Source: a bacterium (GTDB lineage: Bacteria > Bacillota > Clostridia > Lachnospirales > Lachnospiraceae). From it: a stretch of DNA of 64,000 nucleotides. The notes under the pieces are model-generated. The model was not told the DNA's origin. It made no database searches and saw only the letters and a program-made list of their open reading frames with translations. The first letter of the stretch is position 1, and each line of letters begins with the position of its first letter. Shown one piece after another: positions 33,351-42,200 of the stretch. Both the position numbers and the translations under genes were made by a program. The stretch spans positions 62,001-126,000 of the forward strand of contig JAMPFT010000004.1 of NCBI GenBank assembly GCA_023664305.1. Direction: 5' to 3'.

Positions 33351-35171
33351 ATGACGGAGAAACAGGGAAAAGAAGAAAAAAGCATCAGAGGCGGAATGAG
33401 TCTGCGGGCGACGCTGGAAATCTTGTCTGCGGCGATTCTGGCTCTTTATCCGCTGCGTCATGTGAACTGGGGACTGGATCTGTGGGATGTGGGTTATAAT
33501 TATGCGAATTTTAAGTATATGGGGACGGAGCACATGGATCCCATGTGGCTTTTTTCCACTTATCTTTCCACGGCGGTGGGACATCTTATCACAAAGCTGC
33601 CCGGAGCGGGCGGGTTGGTCGGGATGAATTTTTTCACTTCCCTTTTTGCAAGTATATTAGCGTTGCTGGGATATTGGTTCTGTGTGAAAAAGCTGCGTAT
33701 GCCGTTTGGGATCGCTTTCCTGGGCGAGATGCTGGCGCTGAGTCTTTGCTGGTGTCCCGGAGCCGTGCTGTATAATTATCTGACCTATCTGCTCTTTTTG
33801 GGAGGCGTGATTCTGCTGTATCTGGGGCTTACCGGTGAGAAAAAGGGGTATCTTGCGGCGGCGGGGGTGTGCCTGGGCGTCAATGTACTGACGCGCTTTT
33901 CCAATCTGCCGGAGATGGGAATGATTCTGGCAGTGTGGGCCTATGACCTGATTGTCTGGCAGGAGGAGGGACGGAAGAAAAAAGGATTTTTGCCTGTGAC
34001 GCTCCGCCATACGGGCTGGTGTGTCCTGGGATACGGGGGAGCGCTGGCGGCGTCAGGCGTCTATTTGCAGGCGCGTTACGGGCTGGGAGCGTATTTTGCG
34101 GGGATAGGGCGTCTGTTTGCCATGACGGATACTGCAACGGACTACAAGGCGACCGCCATGATCCGTTCGGTGGTAGATTATTATGTGAAGAATCTGTACT
34201 GGGCAGTGCGGATCGGCGTGATTTTGTCTGCAGGGCTTTTGGCGTTTGCGGTACTGGGATTTTTGCGTGAAATACTGGCCGGAAAGAAGAAAATCCTTCG
34301 GTGCCTTTCCTGTGCCGTGCATCTGTTCTCTGCGGCTCTTGGCGCTGCCATGCTCATCTGGCTGTACCGGAGGAAGTTCTGTTCGCTGCAGTTTAGCGAT
34401 TATAACGCCATGCTGCTCCCCGGAATTTTGTTTTTGATGCTGACGATGCTGATTGCAGCCGTCCGGATTTTCAGCCGAGGAAGCGCAAGAGAAGAGAAGC
34501 TGATCAGCGGGATGGTGATTTTGGTGATCCTGCTTTCATCCCTCGGAAGCAATACCGGGGTCTTCTCCAGCCTGAACAATCTGTTTGTGGCGGCGCCGTA
34601 CACCCTGTGGGAAAGCTGGCGTTTTGTGCGGAGAGCGCGGGAAACAAAAATAGCGCATGTTACGCTGAATCCTTTTCCGGCAAAGTGTATTTTGACGGCC
34701 TTTTTGCTGATGTGCTTTTTCCAGTTTGGCGCTTTCGGAGCCGTCTTCTGTTTTGCGGAGGCAACCGGGATACAGGACATCAGCGCGTCGGTGGAAAATA
34801 ACGAGATTCTGCGGAATGTGCGGATGTCGGAGGAAAAAGCGCGGTGGATCACGGAGCTTAGCGGCTATGTGGAGGAAAACGGTCTTCAGGGGCAGGAGGT
34901 CATTCTGTACGGCTATATACCGGCACTGTCCTATTATTTGCAGATGCCGTCCGCCTTTAATCCCTGGAGTGACCTTGACTCCTACAGTCAGGAGGTCATG
35001 GAGGAGAGTTTGAAAGCCCTGCATGATGAAACACCTGTTATTATATTGGAAAGCAGCTGCGCGGCTTATCCGGAGCAGGCAGACGGTAAGCTGCTTTTGC
35101 TTTTTGAATTTATGCGGGAGCACGGATATAAGCAGACCTTCCGCAACGAAAAATTTGTGGTTTACCGGTGA
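33351..35171 (+). CDS. Polytopic membrane protein, GT-C glycosyltransferase-like
   Basis: A 606-residue protein with at least twelve hydrophobic segments. After the first span comes an acidic motif in NWGLDLWDVGYNYANF, in the position where GT-C enzymes (PMT/ArnT type) carry catalytic Asp residues. The last 150 residues form a soluble domain (RWITELSGYVEENGLQGQEV, VILYGYIPALSYYLQ), again as in GT-C proteins. No closer family is recognised. The frame runs open from 33210, but ATG 33351 has GAGAGGAAGGA at good spacing and starts a normal hydrophilic leader. Likely uses a polyprenyl-phosphate sugar for surface glycosylation. Confidence 0.55.
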   Translation: MTEKQGKEEKSIRGGMSLRATLEILSAAILALYPLRHVNWGLDLWDVGYNYANFKYMGTEHMDPMWLFSTYLSTAVGHLITKLPGAGGLVGMNFFTSLFASILALLGYWFCVKKLRMPFGIAFLGEMLALSLCWCPGAVLYNYLTYLLFLGGVILLYLGLTGEKKGYLAAAGVCLGVNVLTRFSNLPEMGMILAVWAYDLIVWQEEGRKKKGFLPVTLRHTGWCVLGYGGALAASGVYLQARYGLGAYFAGIGRLFAMTDTATDYKATAMIRSVVDYYVKNLYWAVRIGVILSAGLLAFAVLGFLREILAGKKKILRCLSCAVHLFSAALGAAMLIWLYRRKFCSLQFSDYNAMLLPGILFLMLTMLIAAVRIFSRGSAREEKLISGMVILVILLSSLGSNTGVFSSLNNLFVAAPYTLWESWRFVRRARETKIAHVTLNPFPAKCILTAFLLMCFFQFGAFGAVFCFAEATGIQDISASVENNEILRNVRMSEEKARWITELSGYVEENGLQGQEVILYGYIPALSYYLQMPSAFNPWSDLDSYSQEVMEESLKALHDETPVIILESSCAAYPEQADGKLLLLFEFMREHGYKQTFRNEKFVVYR

Positions 35172-35322
35172 GTCTACCGACGGTGGATTGCGCGGACAGT
35201 ACGGATGCCCTATACTTTTCTTATCATTTGAGAAAGGATGCGGACAGACCGCCACGGAAGGAGGAGCAGCCGTAAAGGATGCTGTCCTGAATGTGACGGA
35301 ACAGCTGTCCCGGGGACAGAAA

Positions 35323-36174
35323 ATGGAAGAGACGGGAAAGGTTTACGGGGACGAAATGGGAAGAGGTGCGGAACAGGGAAAAATCGACGCGGAGAAATTC
35401 GGAAATTTACTTGCCGCGCTGCGCAGGGAGCACGAGATGACACAGAGACAGCTGGCGGAGAAGCTGTATGTTTCCAATAAGGCGGTGAGCAAGTGGGAGA
35501 GAGGGCTAAGCCTTCCCGATATCGCCTTGCTGGAGCCTTTGGCAGATACCTTTGGGATAACGGTGACGGAGCTTTTGCACGGGGAGAGACAGGAGGGCAG
35601 CGAGGTCGTCGGAGAGGAATTGACCCAAGAAGTCAACAAAAAACTGGTGCAGAGGCTGGAGGCGTCTGTTGAGGAAAACAGTCAGTTATTGAAGCAAAAA
35701 AGGAAAAAACGCCTGTTATACTATTTGACCGGAGCCGCTCTGGCGGGGATTGAAACAGCGCTTCTCTATCTGCAGGGCTTCAGAGCGGGAATCACGGCGG
35801 AAGAGATTTCCAGGGATGTGCTTATAGTGGTGGGACTGCCGCTAATTTTCGGCATCTGGTTTTTCTTTTTGATTCGGGAAAAGCTGCCGGCCTATTACGA
35901 TACGGAGAAAATATACTTTTATGCGGACGGCTTTTTCCGGATGAATGTACCCGGCGTGTACTTTAACAATACAAACTGGCCCCGTATTCTGAAAGCAGGC
36001 CGCGGTTATTGTCTGTTGACGCCGGTGCTTTACCCTGTGCTGTACTTTATTCTGCGGCTGCTTATCCCCTCGGAAATCTGGCTGTGGCTTGGTATATTTG
36101 TGCAGCTGACGGTGGTGCTGGGAGGACTTTTCGTTCCGATCATTGTCGCCGCCAGATATGAGAAGAAAGCTTAG
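35323..36174 (+). CDS. XRE-type regulator with C-terminal membrane spans
   Basis: A 283-residue protein. Residues about 27-85 are an XRE/Cro helix-turn-helix (ALRREHEMTQRQLAEKLYVS, NKAVSKWERGLSLPDIALLE, FGITVTELLHGE). After a charged coiled stretch come four hydrophobic segments (LLYYLTGAALAGIETALLYL, VLIVVGLPLIFGIWFFFLI, LLTPVLYPVLYFILRLLI, WLWLGIFVQLTVVLGGLFV). Membrane-anchored XRE proteins of this kind are common and uncharacterised in Lachnospiraceae. The open frame extends back over the preceding gene. ATG 35323 is a best guess, with ATG 35356 also possible. Confidence 0.75.
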   Translation: MEETGKVYGDEMGRGAEQGKIDAEKFGNLLAALRREHEMTQRQLAEKLYVSNKAVSKWERGLSLPDIALLEPLADTFGITVTELLHGERQEGSEVVGEELTQEVNKKLVQRLEASVEENSQLLKQKRKKRLLYYLTGAALAGIETALLYLQGFRAGITAEEISRDVLIVVGLPLIFGIWFFFLIREKLPAYYDTEKIYFYADGFFRMNVPGVYFNNTNWPRILKAGRGYCLLTPVLYPVLYFILRLLIPSEIWLWLGIFVQLTVVLGGLFVPIIVAARYEKKA

Positions 36175-36344
36175 GCCTTTTTGGAATTGTGCAGCCACAG
36201 AAAGAGGGCTTATAAATACACATTGAATGTATAAAACACATTTGAACTTTATAAAAAAAGAAAAATCATAAGAGTTTTGTTGCATTAACCGCAATAAGAT
36301 AATAAAATGTAAATGGGGGAAGTATGTATATGTGTAAGAAGAGC

Positions 36345-36376
36345 CATACTATGATTTGCCTGCAAATCATAGTATG
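36345..36376. promoter_or_regulatory. Perfect 15-bp inverted repeat before the toxin-antitoxin pair
   Basis: CATACTATGATTTGC (36345-36359) and GCAAATCATAGTATG (36362-36376) are perfect complements with a 2-bp centre, 24 bp before the antitoxin start. Either an operator for an antitoxin-type repressor or a leader hairpin just ahead of the AAAGGAGGT ribosome site. Confidence 0.85.
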
Positions 36377-36399
36377 TACTAACAAAGGAGGTGTTTCTT

Positions 36400-36609
36400 A
36401 TGGCAACTTCAAGCATCACGAAAAATTTTGTCATTTCCGGCAAGGAACAGGTGGAGATGTTTGTCAACGCTATTGAAGAATCTGCTAAAAACCGTCCTGT
36501 TCGTACTCCGGTAAATGTGAAATTTATTGAAACTGAGGATGAACTGAGAGAATTTATGAGATTCAGGGAAATGAAAGAAAAGGAGAAATTAAATGCCAAT
36601 AACGGATAA
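36400..36609 (+). CDS. Small protein, probable antitoxin
   Basis: A 69-residue charged protein beginning MATSSITKNFVISGKEQVEM and ending in a helical, Lys/Glu-rich tail (FMRFREMKEKEKLNANNG). Proteins that start ATSSITKNFVI...KEQ..MF are found next to GNAT-type acetyltransferases in Lachnospiraceae and act as likely antitoxins. It overlaps the next gene by 17 bp and is preceded by a 32-bp palindrome, the usual setting of an autoregulated toxin-antitoxin operon. Base composition is clearly AT-richer than in flanking genes. ATG 36400 has AAAGGAGGT; a GTG nine bases earlier is unlikely. Confidence 0.7.
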   Translation: MATSSITKNFVISGKEQVEMFVNAIEESAKNRPVRTPVNVKFIETEDELREFMRFREMKEKEKLNANNG

Positions 36610-37207
36610 ATATTTTGCAATCAATATCCGTAAGTATTTGGCATTAGGAGATGACCAGGAAGCCGGGGAGCCTGCGCTTATTAAGCTGCTCTCCGGATTT
36701 TTCTGTCCGAAAAATCCGGATGTTGAACGGTTTTTGAAAGAAAGTGCAATTGAGTTTACCAAAAAGAACCAATCAGTTACATATCTTGTTTTTTCCAAAG
36801 ATAATGGAGATATGTTAGGTTATTTTACCCTTGCATTAAAGCCATTAACGATTCGTGGCGAAACGGTAAGTAACACCACAAAAAGGAAACTGCTGCGTGT
36901 CAGTGAGTTGGATAAGGATTCAGATACTTATACCATGTCTGCATATCTTATTGCCCAGCTTGGGAAAAATTACACGGGTGACAGGGATAAGGAAATTTCA
37001 GGGAATGCGCTTATAGAACTTGCCTGGATGGTGATTGAGGAAGGGCAGTATAGGTATGGTGGCATGGTAACCTTTTTGGAAACGGAGAATGAGGAAAAAC
37101 TTTTATCTTTTTATCGTGGTAACCGCTTTTCACAGTTTGACACCGGACAGATTACATCAGATACAGATGAGCCGCATGAACTGGTGCAGCTTTTAAGGAT
37201 GCTCTGA
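36593..37207 (+). CDS. GNAT-like acetyltransferase, probable toxin
   Basis: A 204-residue protein with the outline of a GNAT fold: a strand pair VTYLVFSKDNGDMLGYFTLA, a central segment SAYLIAQLGKNYTGDRDKEI with the helix after it, and a C-terminal LLSFYRGNRFSQF typical of the last GNAT strand. Toxic GNAT enzymes acetylate aminoacyl-tRNAs. The gene overlaps its small partner by 17 bp and has AAAGGAG seven bases upstream. AT-rich codon use suggests recent acquisition. A non-toxic acetyltransferase remains possible. Confidence 0.65.
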   Translation: MPITDKYFAINIRKYLALGDDQEAGEPALIKLLSGFFCPKNPDVERFLKESAIEFTKKNQSVTYLVFSKDNGDMLGYFTLALKPLTIRGETVSNTTKRKLLRVSELDKDSDTYTMSAYLIAQLGKNYTGDRDKEISGNALIELAWMVIEEGQYRYGGMVTFLETENEEKLLSFYRGNRFSQFDTGQITSDTDEPHELVQLLRML

Positions 37208-37321
37208 TATGCAGCCATTATAGTTACAGCTGCCAGCATTCTTTAAGACGGTTTTAGGTGTCTGCGAAAGGAATCGGCGGCAGCACGGTATTTTCAGCCT
37301 GTGCCGCCGTGCGGTCCGCGC

Positions 37322-38719
37322 CTACGCCTTTGCGGCGGGCAGCGTGATTTCTACGCAGAAGCCGCCGTGCGGGCCGCGGCTAATGCTCGTTGTGCCGCCG
37401 TGAGCCGCCGTGATCTGCTTTACCAGAAGCAGTCCCAAACCGTGGCGCTGTTCTGCCGTGTTTTCATCACAGACCATATAGTGCGGCGTCCTGTTAAGCT
37501 TTTCTATCTGTTCGTCCGTCGCGCCCATACCGTCGTCCGATACCGTTACGCTGTACTGTGCGTTCCGGTCGGCGACGCGGACGTAAATTCTGCAGTCCTG
37601 TTCATTATGGCGGATGCTGTTCTGAATCAGATTGGAGACCGCCCGTTTTATCAAATCCCGGTCGGCGTTTACGGGACAGTAGGTCAGAGCCTCGTCTGTT
37701 TCCCACTCGATGGGATGTCTGCCGTCAATCTCCGTGTTGATAAAGTCAACGACGACCTGTCGGACGATTGCAATCAGGTTTTCCCTCTCAGGATGGATCG
37801 GCTGCATATTGTATTCCAGTTTGGAAGCCAGATTGAGGTCGTTGATCAGGTCTCGGATCCGTTCGCTCTGCTTTACGATCACGGCGGCCTTCCGGCGTTC
37901 TTCATCCGTCAGGTTCCCTTCTTCCTTTAACTGATCCGCATATCCCATAACCATTGAAAGCGGCGTTCTGATATCATGCGAGACTCCCGCGATCCAATTT
38001 GCCCTTGCCGTTTCCTTCCGGCGAAGCTGACGGCTTTGGGCCTGCAGTATTTCCGATGTTTTGTTGATGCTCGCCGCAAGCTCGGATAAAAGCCCTTTTT
38101 CCGCAACGAAAACGGGCTCTTCCCCGGGCAGGCTCTGGATCCCGTTTACAATCGGCTTTATTGACCGTAACAGTCGGGAATTTGCGGTCATATAGAGAAA
38201 GAAAATGAGGGCCGCATTGGCGGCAAGAACCGTCAGGGCAATTTTCGGGGAATCGGCTATCAGTCTGTAGTCCCAGCTTGGATACATATGTTTCCAGAAG
38301 CTTTCCCTCGGATAGCCCAGCACGATCAGTCCGTTTTCGGCGTTTCCCGTAAAGGTCGGATAGCCGTCTATATATCCGCGGGTCAGATCGGCGATATCCG
38401 AAAGCGTATAGGACAGGGGGATTGACTCCGGCAGATCATCCGTATGCCATGTTACCTGTTTTGTGCCATTGTCGATGAAAATTGCCCAGGCGCCGGCATT
38501 TTCCAGTTCGGACAGAACCGCGGCAGGCAGAGCATATCCGCCGTCGGCTGTCTGCTGCAGCGCGTCTGCGGCTTCCCTGGCCGCGGTGTACGGACGGGCA
38601 TTTGGGGTTTGTCCCGCCACGAGTATGACGAGCAGGACAAAATTAAGAAGGAGAAGCAGCACACAGCTGAGAAGCATAATACTCACATAACGCCGGATCA
38701 GTTTAGGAACACTCTTCAT
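37322..38719 (-). CDS. Sensor histidine kinase next to a Lan-immunity ABC locus
   Basis: A 465-residue kinase with two membrane spans (about 12-35 and 160-180) around an extracellular sensor of about 125 residues. Then come a linker, the HisKA box WIAGVSHDIRTPLSMVMGYA, N box NLIQNSIRHNE, and ATP lid VSDDGMGATDEQIEKLNRTP with HGLGLLLVKQITAAHGG. The layout matches kinases that sense lantibiotics and control CprABC/LanFEG transporters. The gene follows the regulator with one base between stop and start. The 37208-37321 gap separates it from the toxin-antitoxin pair. Confidence 0.9.
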   Translation of the reverse strand: MKSVPKLIRRYVSIMLLSCVLLLLLNFVLLVILVAGQTPNARPYTAAREAADALQQTADGGYALPAAVLSELENAGAWAIFIDNGTKQVTWHTDDLPESIPLSYTLSDIADLTRGYIDGYPTFTGNAENGLIVLGYPRESFWKHMYPSWDYRLIADSPKIALTVLAANAALIFFLYMTANSRLLRSIKPIVNGIQSLPGEEPVFVAEKGLLSELAASINKTSEILQAQSRQLRRKETARANWIAGVSHDIRTPLSMVMGYADQLKEEGNLTDEERRKAAVIVKQSERIRDLINDLNLASKLEYNMQPIHPERENLIAIVRQVVVDFINTEIDGRHPIEWETDEALTYCPVNADRDLIKRAVSNLIQNSIRHNEQDCRIYVRVADRNAQYSVTVSDDGMGATDEQIEKLNRTPHYMVCDENTAEQRHGLGLLLVKQITAAHGGTTSISRGPHGGFCVEITLPAAKA

Positions 38720-38720
38720 A

Positions 38721-39431
38721 TTAACGGCCCTGCCTTTCCGTGACCAGTTTGTAGCCCAACCCCCTGACCGTAATCAAGGAGACGGGACGGGATGGATTTT
38801 CTTCTATCTTCTCTCTGATCCGCCGGATATGGGCCATCAGAGAATTTTCGTAGCCGAAGGGATTATCGCCCCAGGCCGCCTCGCACAAAGCGTCAATCGT
38901 GACGATGCGGCCCGCGTTGCGGTATAAAACGGCCAAAATATCGTGTTCCTTTGCGGTCAAAGGGATATGCTCCCCGCCCCTTATCACTTCGGCCCGCCCG
39001 AAATCGATCTCGCTGCCCTGAAGCTTTACAAGAGGGCTTTCCGCCTTGTAGCATCTGCGCAGAATTGCCGTAATGCGGAAAACAAGCTCCCTTCGAAGAA
39101 ACGGCTTTACGATATAATCATCCGCGCCGAGACTGAATCCCTCAAATTTATCTTCCTCCTCACCGCGGGCGGTTAAAAAGAGGACGGGATATTCCCCGCT
39201 CTGCCTCAGCCGTTTCAGCAGATCAAAACCGTTTCCGTCCGGCAGCATGATATCCAGAATTGCGAGCTCCGGCTGTATTTTGGCGGCTGCCTCAAGGGCA
39301 GTCTTTACGCTTTTGGCGGCGGTTACAGAACGGAAGCCCTCTTCCCTCAGGATAGAGACCAGCATATCTAAAATTTCCTGCTCATCGTCAACGAGCAGGA
39401 TTCTTTTGTCTTTCAGGTATTCATGATCCAT
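38721..39431 (-). CDS. OmpR-family response regulator (CprR-like)
   Basis: A 236-residue regulator: receiver DDEQEILDMLVSIL, phosphoacceptor region ELAILDIMLPDGNGFDLL, LTARGEEEDK, and DYIVKPFLRREL; winged helix ending GYENSLMAHIRRIREKIEEN and RGLGYKLV. ATG 39431 has AGGAGG at good spacing; the frame continues back to 39680 over the divergent promoter. The direct repeats TGTAAGG at 39504 and 39515 in that region are a likely binding site for this regulator controlling the divergent ABC operon. Confidence 0.92.
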   Translation of the reverse strand: MDHEYLKDKRILLVDDEQEILDMLVSILREEGFRSVTAAKSVKTALEAAAKIQPELAILDIMLPDGNGFDLLKRLRQSGEYPVLFLTARGEEEDKFEGFSLGADDYIVKPFLRRELVFRITAILRRCYKAESPLVKLQGSEIDFGRAEVIRGGEHIPLTAKEHDILAVLYRNAGRIVTIDALCEAAWGDNPFGYENSLMAHIRRIREKIEENPSRPVSLITVRGLGYKLVTERQGR

Positions 39432-39503
39432 CTCGTGTTGCCTCCTCTTGTTCGTTTTCTGATTATAACATAAATCTCTGATATTTTCCGCAATCCGGAA
39501 AAA

Positions 39504-39521
39504 TGTAAGGCAGATGTAAGG
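39504..39521. promoter_or_regulatory. Direct repeat, probable response-regulator site
   Basis: TGTAAGG at 39504 and again at 39515, an 11-bp period as used by OmpR-family dimers. It lies just upstream of a weak promoter (-10-like TAAGAT at 39553-39558) of the ABC operon, the position of an activator site. Confidence 0.55.
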
Positions 39522-39572
39522 TAGAGAGAAGGTTCCCGCAAGGCTGGGGCGGTAAGATAAGAGCAGCAGAAA

Positions 39573-39599
39573 GGAGGGCGTGCGTAGGCACGCAAAATG
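39573..39599 (+). promoter_or_regulatory. Ribosome site separated from the start codon by a hairpin
   Basis: GGAGG at 39573-39577 is 19 bases from ATG 39597, too far for normal initiation. The bases between form GCGTGC-GTAG-GCACGC (39578-39593), a perfect 6-bp stem. Folding would bring the two close together. Confidence 0.65.
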
Positions 39600-40361
39600 C
39601 GCAGAATGAATATAATTGAAACCAGAAATCTGACAAAGCTCTATCAGAATTTTACCGCCGTGTCCGGACTGAATATTCATATTCCGCAGGGAACGGTATA
39701 CGGATTCTTAGGACCGAACGGGGCGGGAAAATCCACTACGATGAAAATGTTTCTTGGCCTTACGAAGCCTACGGGCGGCACGTTTGTAATTGACGGGAAA
39801 AAGTATCCGGAAGACCGGATGCAGATTTTAAAGGAGACAGGTTCGTTTATCGAAGCGCCTGCCTTTTACGGCAATTTAAGCGGCGAAGAAAATCTGGAGA
39901 TTATCCGCAGAATTTTAGGACTGCCGAAGTCCGCCGTCTCTGAGGCGTTAGAGACGGTCGGCCTTACGCAGTACAAGGACAGGCTTGCCAGAAAGTATTC
40001 TCTCGGCATGAAACAGAGGTTAGGGCTTGCGGGCGCGCTGATCGGGAAGCCGCCGATCCTGATCCTTGACGAGCCGACCAACGGGCTTGACCCCGTCGGC
40101 ATCCGTGAGATCAGAACGCTGATCCGATCCCTGCCGCAGAGGTTTGACTGCACCGTATTGGTGTCGTCCCATCTGCTGTCCGAAATCGAGCTGATGGCGG
40201 ACGAGGTCGGTATCCTGAACCGCGGACGCCTGCTGTTTGAGGGAACGTTTGACGAACTGAAGCGGAGCGCAGCGATATTGGGATACCCTGCGGACCGTCT
40301 GGAGGATACTTTTCTTGCCATGATCGACGCCGACAACAGGCAGAGAGGCGGTGTGGGATGA
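39597..40361 (+). CDS. Lantibiotic-immunity-type ABC ATPase (CprA/LanF-like)
   Basis: A 254-residue ATPase: Walker A GPNGAGKSTT, signature KYSLGMKQRLGLAGAL, Walker B ILILDEPTNGLDPVG, and LVSSHLLSEIELMADEVG. It has the short form without the long C-terminal extension, as in LanF. It is the first gene of a four-gene operon with two permeases that overlap or abut, divergent from its two-component system. No lanthipeptide synthetase is near, so it should protect against peptides made by other bacteria or by the host. The start is uncertain between ATG 39597 and ATG 39606. Confidence 0.92.
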   Translation: MRRMNIIETRNLTKLYQNFTAVSGLNIHIPQGTVYGFLGPNGAGKSTTMKMFLGLTKPTGGTFVIDGKKYPEDRMQILKETGSFIEAPAFYGNLSGEENLEIIRRILGLPKSAVSEALETVGLTQYKDRLARKYSLGMKQRLGLAGALIGKPPILILDEPTNGLDPVGIREIRTLIRSLPQRFDCTVLVSSHLLSEIELMADEVGILNRGRLLFEGTFDELKRSAAILGYPADRLEDTFLAMIDADNRQRGGVG

Positions 40362-41077
40362 GTTTCACGTTGGAATGCAGGAAGATGAAACGGACGGGTT
40401 TTATGTCCGCTTTCCTTTGCGGCGGGCTGATGGCGGCGGCAGTGCCTGTCCTCAATATGGCGGTCCGCTCGGAAATTTATCAGGGACTTGACGGTTCGCC
40501 GGTCCGGATTTTGCTGGATGCAAACTGGCAGCTGATGGCCATGCTCAATGTGCTCCTTGCGGTTCTGGGAGCCTGTATCCTGTACCACACGGAATATGCG
40601 GACCGCGCCATTTGGAAAATGAGTGTACTGCCGAAAAAAGAGTGGAAGCTGTTTTTCGGCAAAGCCGCTTTGCTGACGTCGATGTGTATTTTAGTCCTGC
40701 TGACGGAGGCCGCGGGCGTCGCCTTCTGCCTGCAGTATTGGTTTGAACCGTCCCGGGAGGTATGGGCAGAAGCGGTGCAGAGCTTCGGCTATGCCTTGCT
40801 GTTGATGCTTCCCGCCGCGTTTATCTCGCTGTTTACCGCGTCGGTCTGCAAAAACATGTGGGTGTCTCTCGGCATCGGCGTTGTGTGCGTTTTTACGGCA
40901 ACGGTGATCCCCGCCGGAAATTTTGTTCTGTCGTTGTTCCCGTTTGCCCTTCCGTTTCGAATTTATGGGGGGACGGCAGAAAATACCGTCAGGGGATTTA
41001 TGGCGGCCGCAGTCGGCGAGGTTCTGGCGGCGTGGATCGCGGAGGTAATATTTTTAAAAGTCAGGAGGAATGTTTAA
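40358..41077 (+). CDS. Lantibiotic-immunity-type ABC permease 1 (LanE-like)
   Basis: A 239-residue membrane protein with six hydrophobic segments in the MutE/EpiE layout: FTLECRKMKRTGFMSAFLCG at the cytosolic start, a first span, a short extracellular loop, then MAMLNVLLAVLGACILYHTE and WKMSVLPKKEWKLFFGKAAL. It overlaps the ATPase gene by 4 bp and abuts the second permease gene. Confidence 0.85.
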   Translation: MSFTLECRKMKRTGFMSAFLCGGLMAAAVPVLNMAVRSEIYQGLDGSPVRILLDANWQLMAMLNVLLAVLGACILYHTEYADRAIWKMSVLPKKEWKLFFGKAALLTSMCILVLLTEAAGVAFCLQYWFEPSREVWAEAVQSFGYALLLMLPAAFISLFTASVCKNMWVSLGIGVVCVFTATVIPAGNFVLSLFPFALPFRIYGGTAENTVRGFMAAAVGEVLAAWIAEVIFLKVRRNV

Positions 41078-41848
41078 ATGAATTTTCTGTCTCTGATCCG
41101 GGTTGAGTTTTGTAAAATCCGCCGCTCCAAAATTCTTTTGATTTTGACGGCGGCTGCGTTCATTCTCTGGCTGCCTGCCGTCCTGAACGCCGACCTGAAT
41201 TTTGAAATGCAGGCGGAGGGCATCTCGCCCGAAAACAATTTTCTGATTCAGGGCTTTATGGGAATGGCCTGGTTTCTGTTCCCGGCGGGCGTGGCGGTAA
41301 GCACGGTCATGCTGAATATGACGGAGCGAAGCAGCGGCGGCATTTTGAAAATGCTGTCCCTGCCGGTTGCCGCGGCAAAATTATGTCTGGCGAAATTTGC
41401 GGTCCTGCTTGCGCTGGCGGCCTTTCAAATCCTGCTGCATACGGGCATGTATTTTATAAGCGCGGGAATTGCCTCGCGGATGCAGGGTTACAGTTTTATG
41501 CTGCCGCCTCTGTTTGTTTTCCGGGAGGCGGGATTGATTTTTGCGGCGGCAATACCGATGACCGCAGTTTTCTGGCTTTTATCCGTATGGATTCAGACGC
41601 CTGTTTTTTCCGTGGGAATCGGACTTGCCTCGATTGTCCCGTCGGTTTTGATCATCAATACGAAGATATGGTTTGCTTATCCGATGGCTTATCCGTTCTT
41701 TGTGATCACTGCGGAATACGGAAAATTGGCGGAAAATCTTACGACGGCGCAGATCGAACCGATCCCGTGGATTCCGGTGGCCTGCGGGATCACCGTGTTC
41801 TGTCTGACTGCTTCCTGCCTTTGCTTCGGGCAGGCTGAAAGGAGATAG
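41078..41848 (+). CDS. Lantibiotic-immunity-type ABC permease 2 (LanG-like)
   Basis: A 256-residue permease homologous in layout to the previous one (LSLIRVEFCKIRRSKILLIL at the start, MLNMTERSSGGILKMLSLPV in the cytosolic loop, six spans). Its start codon follows the stop of permease 1 directly. LanE and LanG proteins form the heterodimeric membrane part of the exporter. Confidence 0.85.
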   Translation: MNFLSLIRVEFCKIRRSKILLILTAAAFILWLPAVLNADLNFEMQAEGISPENNFLIQGFMGMAWFLFPAGVAVSTVMLNMTERSSGGILKMLSLPVAAAKLCLAKFAVLLALAAFQILLHTGMYFISAGIASRMQGYSFMLPPLFVFREAGLIFAAAIPMTAVFWLLSVWIQTPVFSVGIGLASIVPSVLIINTKIWFAYPMAYPFFVITAEYGKLAENLTTAQIEPIPWIPVACGITVFCLTASCLCFGQAERR

Positions 41849-41854
41849 TGTAAA

Positions 41855-42139
41855 ATGAAAAACAAAATGATAACCCTTGTCAGCACCGTTATGCTTTTTG
41901 CGCCCTGGACGATTCTTCCGCTTCGGAGCCGCTTTCAGTGGGCGTTGGATTATGCGCATATTATGATTCCCTGCTATGCGGTGTTTATGATTTTAAGCGG
42001 AGTGTTCACGGTTTTTTCCTATGTTCGGGGAAAGGTGCAGAATCATCTGATGAAGATCTGCCTGATCGGAAACATCCTTTACGCCGTATTCGGCGCAGTG
42101 GCGCTCGGATTGATGCTTGTGCCGCCTTGCACGGTATGA
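41855..42139 (+). CDS. Small membrane protein of the immunity operon
   Basis: A 94-residue protein with three hydrophobic segments (MITLVSTVMLFAPWTILPLR, IMIPCYAVFMILSGVFTVFS, ICLIGNILYAVFGAVALGLM). No named family recognised. It is 6 bp after the second permease gene and has GAAAGGAGA upstream, so it is part of the operon. It may be an accessory immunity protein. Confidence 0.7.
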   Translation: MKNKMITLVSTVMLFAPWTILPLRSRFQWALDYAHIMIPCYAVFMILSGVFTVFSYVRGKVQNHLMKICLIGNILYAVFGAVALGLMLVPPCTV

Positions 42140-42200
42140 CGGAGAAGCGTAAGAAAGCTTCCTGCTGAAAGCAAAGCGACACGGCGAAGTTTCCTGTAGA

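Noticed and set aside
39597-42139. Part of a lantibiotic biosynthesis cluster
   Set aside because: Only immunity-type transporter and regulator genes are present; there is no precursor peptide, LanB/C/M or leader protease.
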